DNA from: Otatea glauca
Lineage: Eukaryota; Streptophyta; Magnoliopsida; Poales; Poaceae
Direction of reading: 5' to 3'
DNA: 64,000 nucleotides
NCBI GenBank assembly: GCA_036346275.1
Contig: CM070715.1
Span: 69,303,667-69,367,666 of the forward strand
Part shown: piece by piece, positions 43,311 through 54,400 of the stretch
Position numbering within the stretch: the stretch's first letter is position 1
How the letters are laid out: each line of letters opens with the position of its first letter
Position numbers and translations under genes: made by a program
Notes under the pieces: generated by a model
What the model was told of the DNA's origin: nothing
The model's input: the letters and a program-made list of their open reading frames with translations, nothing else
Databases searched by the model: none

Positions 43311-44243
43311 CAAGGTTTACATTACTGAACCGTCGGTAGCGATTTTCGTCGAAAATCGGTAGAAACCAAACAAACTACAAAGTCAAATTTTTTGAATATG
43401 ATGGTCAAATAGTGGCAAAATAATTCAAAAATCGACCGATTTGTACCAATTTTCAATCGGTTTTTACCGATTTTATACCGGTTTACATCGAAAATCGGCA
43501 CACTCAGCGAAAATTAGAAAAAATTCAACGAAAATTGAAATTTTTTTGCATAAAATTGGAAAATACTAGAAAATGTATAAAAAAATATGAAACAATTATG
43601 GCATAACCTTTCCTACATTTTAAGACAATGTCAAGTTATAAAGTACACATTTCGCAATAATAGCACAACTATGGAAAAATATGAAAACAAATAGAAAAAT
43701 TCCGGTATGACCTTTGCTATATTTTAGACAATCTCAAGTTGTAAAGTATGCATTTAGCAATAATATCTCGACAAATAATCTTTCATTTTATACTATTCAC
43801 GAATCAATTCAACAAGTCCGCAGCTCAATGTTCATGTCATATGATATTTGAAATCAACACTTCTCACCAAAAATCAACATTTCTCACCGAAACATGTCAG
43901 TACAACTATTTAACATATGAACGCCGGTAATACATTCTTCTCTAAAACAAAATACATTCTTCACTGGAACAAAATGTTTTGTAATTGTAGTGTTTTTTTC
44001 CCTTTTCTATTATCTATGTTCGGTTTTGCTCAAAAATTCAGTTTTTCAAAAACAAAATCATGGTAGATGTCAAAAAGCTATTAATATTAATTTTACAGAA
44101 CTTTTGGATAAATATTTCTAATTTTTCTGAATTTTTTGAATTTGAATTGGACCGGTTTATCGACCGGTTCCGTTTATCGAGCTGGACCGATACGATCAAA
44201 AACCGTGAAAATCGAGCTATTTTCATTGATATTATGAACCCTG
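43311..44243. mobile_element. hAT-2: non-autonomous hAT element
   Basis: Ends are CAAGGTTTACATTACTGAA at 43311 and, in inverse, CAGGGTTCATAATATCAAT at 44243. A perfect 8-bp duplication GGTAAGAA flanks them (43303-43310, 44244-44251). The interior is AT-rich with repeated CCGATTTT/AAAATCGG near 43330-43560 and ATCGACCGGT near 44140-44180. No coding sequence. Confidence 0.85.
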
Positions 44244-44251
44244 GGTAAGAA

Positions 44252-44555
44252 ACACTTGGGTATGTACATAGACGGATTATTTGAACTATTCATGTGCAAG
44301 ACCTTATAGAAGGATCAGTTTTTCTGTTCATACAAGATCTTATTTGAACTATTTGTATTGTACTTTTGGAAAATTTGAAATTATGTGTTGGATTCATGAT
44401 GTTATGCAACCATTGTACAAGACTTTGCAACTATACATGTGAAGAGTGCTCCCAGGTTGACATATTTCTAGTTTTGCCACTGGGTGCACGTACGTTAATG
44501 GACCGTAGTGCAGTGTATTTGTTACATCCGGCCATCTGGTCTGATTACGTTCACC
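44252..44555. other. short intergenic stretch, nothing recognised
   Basis: AT-rich sequence between hAT-2 and CACTA-E with one repeated phrase (CTTATTTGAACTATT-like, near 44278 and 44340). No gene. Confidence 0.4.
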
Positions 44556-44889
44556 AGTCACTACTACAGAAAGGCTTATATTAGACGCCTCATCACAGAC
44601 GGCACTGACGGTTTTATATTGAAACCGTCAGTGACATCATCACAGACGGTACTCTTCAAAAACCGTCAGTGATATACATCAATGTCAGACGGTTTTATCA
44701 TTGATGGTTTTTTTATAAAACCGTCTGTGATATCTCTCAGTGATATATAATACAGAGGCCCGAGCCACTTGGTGCATTTTAGGGTTTCGGGATCTATTTT
44801 TCATTTGGCTGCGGTTGTGAGGCGATTTGGTAAAAGAAGACTGTTGATTTTGAAGGGTGATTGAGGATCCATTTGATTTTGGTGATTTA

Positions 44890-45520
44890 AGGTTAGTAAT
44901 GGTGTCTAATTGCAGTATGTTCAAGATCTAGCTTGGTAAGGAGAGAATTTGATGATTTTTTAGATCTAGCTTGTAGATTCATGTGTTCTTTTCTATATAA
45001 GGGTAGTAATGGGTTTTAATTGCATTATATTCATGATCTAGTTTGGTAAGAAGAGAATTTGAAGAGATTGTATATAGATGTGTAGCTTGTAGATCCATGT
45101 ACTGTTCTTTTCTATATTTAAGCAGGTTAGTATATAATTTCTTGGATTCTAATTAATTGCTTTATATTCAAGATATTACTTAGAAGAGAAATTTGAAGAT
45201 TGTTTACATCTAGCTAGCTTGTAGATCCATGTGTGATCTTGTTGATCTAAGATTAAGTAATGGGTAATTACATTATATTCAAGATCTAGCTTGGTAATTA
45301 AGGAGAGAATTTAAAGATTGTTTAGATCTAGCTTGTAGGTCCATACATGTGTAAGTTCTTTGTGATCAAAGGTTAGTAATTGGTTAAATCTAATTGCATT
45401 ATTATATATAAGATTTAGGTAGTTAGTTTGGTGAAGAGAGAATTAATTTAAAGATTGTGTTTAGATATCTAGCTTGTAGATCCATTTGTTTATTTTGTTC
45501 GAAGGTAGTAATTGGTTATA
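44890..45520 (+). repeat. leader minisatellite of CACTA-E, about six units of about 120 bp
   Basis: Diverged units begin GTAGTAATGG near 44894, 45004, 45126, 45254, 45373 and 45506. Each contains AGATCTAGCTTGGTAA, GAGAGAATTTGAAGATTG and TAGCTTGTAGATCCATGTGT. The same unit occurs inverted in CACTA-F at about 63390-63930. Confidence 0.75.
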
Positions 45521-45612
45521 ATTTAGCAATGTGTGCATATGGACACCTAGTGTACTTTAATATTTAACACTAAATGCATGCTATATGCTTGGGATAGATG
45601 GACTGAAACTGG

Positions 45613-47162
45613 ATGTACACTAAGAACCGTGTGAGTGCCGAGTACATTAATGGCGTCTCCGCTTTTAGAAGAGCTGCAGAAGAGGATATGTTTAATAAGG
45701 GGGTGCAGTTTATGTCTTGTCCGTGCATTGACTGTGAGAATCTGAAGATGTTTCGAAACTTTACGCAGATCGAAGCACACTTGATTATGAGGGGTTTCAA
45801 AAGGGGGTATACATGTTGGACCAGTCACGGTGAAGAGCAGAAGATACAGGAAGCAGGTAGTATTAACATGGTCGATGAAATCAATGATATGTCGGATGGT
45901 GCCCACTCGTCTCCCGTGAAGACTCTCTATAGCAGAAAGCAAGTCAAGGGCAAAGCGAAGCAGATCACGAAGAAATTGGACTATCTGATTGCCCCGCTGG
46001 CCCGAGTATACCAGCTAGGAGAGCCTTTTGTAACAGGAGAGCGTATGAAGAACCTTTCTATATCTTGCGTTAGATTGCAGAATTGGTGCATGGAACAAGC
46101 TAAAAAGCCAGTGCAAGACCGCATAACGAGTATCTCGGTCAGCTTCAAGCCTGAGCATCTATTCAACGAGTCATCGGGGGATTCTTCACAGCCGACTTCA
46201 AGGACCTGTTTGACGTCTTCAACCTCGATGCCCTCGATGCCGCGCTTTTGAGATGCTGGACATTGTAAGTGTGTGCAATCGCAGTCTACATTCATGTAAT
46301 ACCGATAAATATCATATATATATATATGACTCAATGCTTTCGTATATTTAGATAAATGATCCGTGAAGCGAGACAGAACAAACAACTGGTGGGTTTCCTG
46401 GACCCACACATAGTCTCCAAGTAAACAATGGACAAAGATTTAGTATTTATCGATAAATACGTCGGAGAGGCCTTAGCGGCTCAAAAAGATAAAGAGTTTA
46501 TACTTTTACCCCACAACCCAGGGTAAGTCCTACTTTGATTTGCACTATGCTCGCAACTCGTTCTGTTAATTGGCCATGTCGACATACCTGTGTAGGTTTC
46601 ACTGGGTTCTCATTATAATTCATCCATCGACGAATCGGGTTATTTACCTTGATTTCTTACAGAGTGCAGCCACGACTTAAAACCTATCGCAAAATTACTC
46701 ATCAAGTAATTAATCACGTTTCCTCCAAAGATAACATGGTCATATAGGTTGTTCAATGTGTATGTTTCTCCTGGAATAGCTGAGGCTAACCTTTTGCAAT
46801 CACGTAGGGCGTTTGAAGTGTACAAAGCTTATGGAGGGCCTTCTGGCAAGGACAGGGCGAAGCTGAATCACGATTTTAAGTTTCCGGTATCCGCTATACA
46901 CAATAATCCTATATAAACTATGTAATAATGATTCTGGAACTAACCAAATCTATATTTGCAGTGCTACCAGCAGGGAAAGGGAAATAACCGTTGTAGATTT
47001 TACATTTGCCACAACATGAAACTCCTTGTCACTAAGAAAACGCCCAATCAGGTAACAACTGCGTTGGAAGAGGCTGATCTGGAGCGAATTCGAGGACAGC
47101 TTTGTGCCTTCTTGCTCAGTCAAGTCTTAAATGAAAAAGGCGAGTTCCACGCAACCTTATAA
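45613..47162 (+). pseudogene. CACTA-E fusion gene: Transpos_assoc domain joined to Ulp1/C48-like protease
   Basis: An uninterrupted 212-codon frame (45613-46251) starts MYTKNRVSAEYINGVSAFRR. It holds the Cys/His-rich Transpos_assoc domain (CPCIDCENL, GFKRGYTCWTSHGE) that precedes TNP2 transposases. After DEINDMSDGA it joins, in frame, HSSPVKTLYSRKQ and RLQNWCMEQAKKPV, which in CACTA-F lie beyond the transposase. One lost T in FNESSGD (about 46165) shifts the frame. Later exons: QLVGFLDPHIVSK, then HWVLIIIHPSTNRVIYLD (about 46600, catalytic His and Asp), NNRCRFYICHNM (about 46985, Cys; the usual Cys-Gly is Cys-Arg) and the tail IRGQLCAFLLSQVLNEKGEF, stop 47162. A stop follows IVSK near 46423. 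Confidence 0.75.
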
Positions 47163-47825
47163 CTTCAGGAGTTGTATTTTTTCTGAAATACCATTTGGGT
47201 TAATTGTCAAACTTGTACTGTGGATTTGTGAATTGTAGTTGTGTATTCAATTAATTGGTTAATGGTATTGAGTTCCATTTGGTTAATATATCTGAGTTCA
47301 TTTCTGAAAGAGATGTGCCATGCAATATTAATCTATACGTAATCTACTTTGTGATGTGATGTAATCTGAGTTAATTGATGAAATGGATGTAATGCCTGTA
47401 ATCTGAAATGGTTGTAATGTTTGTAATGTGAGTTTAGTTATTCTGTAATCTGCTTTTTCCAGAGGGCATGGCTAGCATTTCCTAAAGCTAGCCAATAAAT
47501 AGAAAAATGGTTGTCTGCTGGAAGTCTTATCACATACGGTTTTTAATTAAAAACAGTCTGTGATGTAATGATGTAACAGACGGTTTCAAAGTAAAACCGT
47601 CTGTAATATCGTAACATCACAGATGGTTTTTCTATAAAAAAACCGTCTGTGATGTTACGATATTACAGACGGTTTTACTTTGAAACCGTCCGTGATATCT
47701 TCTATCGCAGACGGTTTTTAAACCGTCTGTGATATGCCGTAAACCCATGGTTACAGACGGTTCGGGAAAATGTCTGTGATGACGGTTCCGAACCGTCTGT
47801 GATAAGCCTTTCTATAGTATTGAGT

Positions 47826-48490
47826 GAGATTTGGGGTCTGTTAATTTGTTTGCTTCCAATGATTACCAATGCTTGTCTTACCAAATTTTAGTAGTATAGA
47901 TCAAATTCGACAAGCATTTGATTTGCTACCAAATTTTAGTAAGATTCTCTTCTCCCTTGGTTCTTTAGTTCACTTCCTTGCCAATCTTTAGTCAAAAGAT
48001 TGGTAGTCAATTTGGTGATTAAATTTTGATAAAATTTAATGAGGCAAATTTGTCATCAAACCAAGACGTTGCTGTCGCTGTTGCTTTTGCAGAAGTGACA
48101 CCCTAAGCTGTCTCAGTATCACGGTACCTCTTCTTGGTGAGCGTTCCTGCTGGTTTACCCATGCAGGCTATACTTCTGAGCCATCCGATCAAGAAGTGAC
48201 GGGTCTAGATAAGAACCAAATGTACGTAGCAAGTACTGCTGAGGAAACACCGTTGCAAGTACTGCCGAGCAAACACTGCATCCACAAGCCACATTTGGGC
48301 ACTAGATACTATTCCACAACTCACAATTAAGAACTCGCCGCGTTGGATTGTACAACTGCTGAATATCACACACAAACTGAGAATCGGAATTAGGTGCATG
48401 CATGCATGCTGCACGGGTTCAAAACCACGACCGTCGTCGTCGTCGATCATCATCTATATATATTCCTCCGGCAACGCGAGCGAAGGAGCT
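47826..48490. other. intergenic and PCO 3' side; possible MITE remnant
   Basis: 47828-48075 (GGGGTCTGTTAATTTGTTTG ... CATCAAACCAAG) repeats CCAAATTTTAGTA and has loosely complementary ends like Tourist-type MITEs, but no clean target duplication. 48080-48490 is downstream of the PCO stop codon and should contain its 3' untranslated region; no polyadenylation signal stands out. Confidence 0.35.
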
Positions 48491-51400
48491 CTAGAAGATC
48501 GGCGGGCCTCGGTATGGCAAGGTGGAAATCCTGAGGTCCTTTGGCACGGCAATCCGGCGCAGCCATGCCAGTCGGCTCTTCTGCTCCTCACTTAGGTTGC
48601 CACTGGAAACATCTGCCGATCAAACCAAGAAAACAAACCGACACATGAGGCCATGCATTTCATTTCATATCAGTATATGCATCTAACAAATTATCCATCG
48701 GTAGCTCCTGATTCGATGAAGGAATAATGTCGTAATTGGATGAAGGAATAATGTCGTAATTGCTTACTGGCACTGCAACACGGATAGGGGAAGTCCTGGT
48801 AGAAGGTGCAGCCCCGCCGTTGCGACGGCGACGAGTAAGGGGGCGTGAGGACGTCGAGGAACGCGCAGGGGCCGTCCTCGCCGGCGACAAAACGGTGCAT
48901 GTTCCCTCCGGCGTTGGGGTACAGCACCCAGGTGCCGGACGCCGCCGTGAGGTCGTGGTCCAGCACCTTCTTCGCGAGCAGCGCTGCCAAATTACTCGAC
49001 CAGAAACAGCGCGCCGTTACACGACCATCGTAATTAAACTTGGTGTTTCGACAGACGCATGGAAACGGAGATGAGTTGTTTGAGCATATGCATGCATGCA
49101 TCTCGGTCGAGAATGAACGGCTTACAGAGATCATCGGGGTCCGAGCCGGCGCAGACGAAGGGATTGATCCAGTCGTAGGACCTGACGTGCGCCGACCCGA
49201 TCAGGAGCTTGCTGAACACCGTCATGCCCGGGTGGTCGTGGAGCGGCATGACTGTTCCGGCGGGCAGAAAGAACACCGCGACCTGCAGAATAAAAGCACA
49301 AGTTCTTGCAACGAATCCCTTAAAGGACTTTACGATGATCACATGTGTATGTTTAAGTTCAATGCATTTCTGATTTTGTATGAAACTATGAGCGAGAGTG
49401 CGTGCCTTGATCGAAATTAATTACCGTGAAATTGTCGCATTCGTACAGGTTCTTGCATGTGATGATCGGAGGGTTTTGACGGCCGGCGGCGTTCATCTTG
49501 TTGAAGAAGCGGACCTCCGCCCTTAGCCTGACGTCCTCGGGTCCGATCCCGTCTGAAAAGATGATGCATCATTAGCTAGCAACTTTACAATTAAAGCCAG
49601 CTCAAGCGATTACACTCACTACTACAGAATGGTACAACACTATCGCTTCATTTGTGTCGGTTCCTAACTTTTGATGGAAAAACCGATTGTGATATGTGTA
49701 TGTAATTTGTAATTTTTGGAAATAGGGTCATCACAATCGGTTCTGAGCTAGAACCGACATCGGTTCTATCTCAGAACCGACACAGATGAGGTGCCCATCA
49801 TCACAATCGGTTCTTAACTATAACCGATTGTGATGACACCCCTTATCTATGTCGGTTCTTTCTCAGAACCGACACAGATGAGGGTGACCCTCATCACAAT
49901 CGGTTCTTGCTCAGAACCGACACAGATGAGGGGTTCCTCATCTGTGTCGATTCTGAGCAAGAACCGATTGTGATGAGGGGGTGTTATCACAATCGGTTCT
50001 AGCTATGAACCGATTGTGATGAGGGGCACCCTCATCTGTGTCGGTTCTGAGTAAGAACCGATTGTGATAATACCACCTCATCACAATCAGTTCTATATCA
50101 AAACCAATCGGTTCTAAACTAAAAAACGATAGAGATGTGAATGGTCATCACTATCGGTTCCAACAAACGAAGTGATAGTGATGATCATATCCACATCACT
50201 ATCGGTTCCTTTGATAAAAGCGATAGTGATGCGCATATACATCACTATCGGTTCTAAGAAAAGAAGTGATACTGATGTGCACGTGATCATCACTATCACT
50301 TCTATCAAAAGAACCGATAGTGATGACTATGCATATCACTATCGGTTCTAAGAAAAGAAGCGATAGTGATGTGCACATGATCATCACTATCGGTTCTTTT
50401 TATAGAAGCGATAGTGATGACTGTGCACATCACTATCACTTCTCTAAAAGAACCGATTCTGATGTCCACGTGCTCATCACTATCGTTTCTATAAAAAGAA
50501 CCGATAATGATGAGCGTTCACATCACTATCGCTTTTTGAAAAGAACCGATTCTGATGTGCCTCGCTAGGTCATATATAGCACTCGAGCTGAACTCTTCTC
50601 TGTTGTTGCTCCAGAGGAGATTTCTTCGCCGCCACCCGAGAAAACATCTCATATTATGTGGTTCAAAGCAATACTTGGGTGAGAAAATTTGAAGTCCTCA
50701 TGGGTGGGTATTAAGAGGGCAAATTTGAAACCCTATCTTGAGGAGATTCCCCTCTTTTTGCCCTCATTTGCGGTTTTCTTCAAAATGTGGGCAATTCTTT
50801 AAACCCCTTCAATTTTGCACTAGGTAATTTCGATATGTCGTGAATAAAGTTTAGGTTGCACTGGAATTGTGTACGTGCCTTCAGATTTCACACTCTTTAT
50901 TTGATAAGCACACATCTATTTAATTATTATAGTGCTCTCATGTTAATATGGAATTATTGTTGCTATCATGTGATAAATGTTAGAGTTTAGGTTGCGGAAC
51001 CTACGTCTCCCGTTTGAGGATGCTTATTTACAAATATGCCGAATGAAATGGCATATTTATAAGCGAGCATTCTCGAATTGTTCACGTTTTTTGGACAGTT
51101 CGAAGATATGTGGTTCGGGCAAGTTCCTGAGCTGTTGTACAACTGCAGAGTAGATTTCGGTAGCGTCTCCCTGGTGTTCTCCATATGCACACCCCTCTTG
51201 ACCTGTTGTCGAGACGTGTATATGGAGAACAGTGGGGAGATGCTGCCGAAATTTTCTTTGGAGTTGTACAACGCTTAGAACTTGCCCAACCACATATCCT
51301 CGAATGGGATTAGGACCTAACCTATTTAGAGATTAGGTGTCATCGTTGGTACCCTTGTTTTGTTTCGTTGTGTAAAAAGATTTGCAAGCTACTGCACTAG

Positions 51401-54400
51401 CTATATAATTAGATTATTTGATATCATTGTTGATTTTAAAATTTTATGACTCCTATCTAGGGAATTGAAAGCTCTAAATCAGGGAAGAAGCTAGGTATCG
51501 ATCGGGAGTACATTTATATATCTTGGAACTGTCCTCTATTTTGCAAAGGTAATATTAATTGAAATGATGTCTCAATATTTAAAATAGCTAGCTAGTTGTC
51601 GCCTAGTTTCTCCTTAATTTATTGTGCGAAATTTAATTGCAGATGGACCGTGAGGAATGGATGTATCAGAAAAGCCGTGTGAGTGCTGAATTTCATAGGG
51701 GTGTTAAGGAGTTCAAAAAAATTGCAGAAGAGGATATGGTGAGGAGGGGTTTAAACTTCATATATTGTCCTTGCATTGATTGCACCAATCTGAGGAGATT
51801 TAGCAACTCACTCAAATTGAGGACCACCGATTCGACGTGGCCGTGAGGAATTACACATGTTGGATCCATCACGGGAGGCGGTAGTACCCTTCCGGTATGC
51901 AACGAAGACACAGTAGAACCGGATGACGAGTTGCGACTTGATATGTTTGAGGAGGATAATTTGGAGCAAATGTTGCGGGATGTGGAGGGTAATTACACGG
52001 AAAGAGAGTTTGAAAAGTTTAAAATCTTGATGGAAGATTTATGCCAAACCGCTGTTCACAAAGTTGCAAAGCGGAATACACCAAGTTGGGTTCGGTCCTT
52101 GCATTGTTCGAATCAAGGCAAAACACCGCTGGACGGATACAAGTTTCAATGCACTTCTAGTTCTTCTATCGGATCTGCTTCCGGAGGGAAACCAGTTGCC
52201 AACAAGCATTTATGAAGCAAAGAAGCTACTATGTCCCATGGGAATGGAAATAGAAAGGATACATGCATGTTCGAATGATTGCATCTTGTACCGTAACGCA
52301 CATCGAGCTGCACGTGTGTCCAGTTTGCGGTGTGCCCAGGTACAAACAAAAGGAGAAGCGTAATGACAAGAAGCGTAAGAGTCGGGGCAACGACGGTGAA
52401 GAAGTCAGTAAAGGTGCACCGGCCAAGGTTTTGTGGTACTTGCCCATCATTCCCCGTCTGGAGCGGTTGTTTGCAAATCCCAGAGAGGCAAAATTGTTGC
52501 GTTGGCATTATGAAACTCGAAAGGAAGATGGCAATCTGAGACACCCTGCTGATTCGGCTCAATGGAGAAACATCGATTGGAAACATGAGGAGTTTGGTGC
52601 CGAAATGAGGAACATAAGATCGGGAAGCCCGATCATAAGGGCCGGGTGCTCGACGCAGGGTCGGGGCATACGAAGAAGTCCTACTTCCAAGATGACGTTT
52701 CGAGTGCTAGATCAAGATCATGGGAGGCACGCGCGGAGCGCCAAGGAGACGCCAGGAGCAAACAGGAGGAGATCAAGGATGAGATGAGGGGGGAGATGAT
52801 GGCACGTGAAGATGAGATAAGGGCTGAGATGATGGCACGTGAGGAGCGCCTGAGGGCTGAGATGATGGCGATGATCTCCCAGAGTCAGAGTCAGAATCCC
52901 TCACCTCTTATAGAGAAGCCTGTGCCCCGACCTAGCAGCTGTGGTTCCAAAAATGATAAGATCGATCCCCATCTGAAGGTAATAATTAATTTTTCCTAAA
53001 TTAAAACTACAAGTGTAACTCCCACAATATTTCTCCTCAAGTTGCGTACATCTTGCGTGCCCTCGCTAAGTGCCACCACCACCACGACGGAGGACGGATT
53101 TCTGCCGAGGTCGCACGCGGGATGCATTTCCGCAAGGAGATCGACACCGTGCATGGTCACCTTTGGGAAGGGCTACATGAGGGTGCAGTGGACTACGCCC
53201 ACGAACACTTCTTATCACATGTGCTCGAGTTCCCCAACGAAGATATCGGACTCTCGGGCAAGCACGCATGTCGCTCATCAAGTGGCCCACGACGGGTGTC
53301 GATCGGTCAAGGTAAAAATCCCCGTCTTCTCTACCATTCCAAAGAGTACCGCAATAAGTTAAATATGCGCGTGCTTTGTAGGTTCCTACCGCACTGCGCT
53401 TACTCGTGCTCCTGATTCTGTTCCCACCACCGTGATGAGTCCTACACGGAGTGCAGAGCTCACGTGTAAAAGGACAAGCACGACACCAACAGAACCACAA
53501 GAGGCCTCTGAGACTCCTTCCGCCAAGAAGGCAAAGTCGATAATGGCCACAAAGCCCTTGAGGTACTTGAAAAGCCAACTACCCTCACCTCAAGACTCCT
53601 TCGCCCGAGAAAGAAAAGTCAAGACAGCCACGCACATCCCTTATGATTTTAAGGCCTACGTACATGGAAAGCCCCTGCTTGCATCCAACGAACTAAATGG
53701 TCTAGGCAGGTGGACTCGCAAGCTCCATGGATGGTATATTGATAAGGTGAATGAGGAAGAGCGTCGAGTTGACTTCAATGTGATGTATAAAAGGGTACAT
53801 TTCCACCGTGACGAGAATGGGATATTCCCTGCCGCTTTGAGGATCTGCTTCTTGTGTACCAATTAAAAGCCGTCGATATTTCTACTATACGATCTTGACG
53901 CCGTGAGTATCGCACCATACAACATGAGTTGACGACTTTTATAGGATTTTGCATTATGTTTTCTAATATCAACACGAGTTGCGGGGGCAATGAGACAATG
54001 AGCCGCGATTTAATCTAAACCAAGTTGGGTTCGTCGACCCCGAGCTAGTGTCTGCGACCACGGCTAGGATACATCCGGTGTTTGTTGCTGGCTACGTCAA
54101 GAGGGTATTGCATACTGAGTCGACGAAGGACTTCGTTGTAATACCGTACCACGAGGAGTAAGTAGTACAAACCCTTCAATTACTTGTACGCACTTAAACC
54201 GTATGCGAACTTATTTCCTTGCACTACATTCCATTTAATAAGCAACCATTGGGTTCTACTCGTCCTCGTTCCGAGTGAAAACACAGTCTACATTTTTAAC
54301 TCAATCAAGAAGAGACCGATGGCCTACGCGATCAAGTGTCCTTTGCAGAAGTAAGTACATTACCGTAACCTAACACTTTCTGAATTTAACTATATTTTTT

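Larger units (their letters stand above)
44559..47822 (+). mobile_element. CACTA-E: internally deleted CACTA with a fused reading frame
   Basis: Starts CACTACTACAGAAAGGCTTA at 44559 and ends, decayed, AAGCCTTTCTATAGTATTG at 47822, with a 3-bp duplication AGT (44556-44558, 47823-47825). Subterminal repeats are (A)TCACAGACGGT and AAACCGTC(A/T)GTGAT at 44580-44735 and 47525-47815, a different motif from CACTA A to D. The TNP2 transposase is deleted; the DNA-binding N-terminal domain and the protease region remain. It shares its leader minisatellite and protein family with CACTA-F. Confidence 0.88.

Noticed and set aside
48691..48767. PCO exon 4 reading on to a stop at 48691 as the gene's end
   Set aside because: A good GTAAGC donor at 48767 joins in phase to an exon at 48612 encoding the expected PCO C-terminus; the read-through holds a 24-bp intronic duplication.
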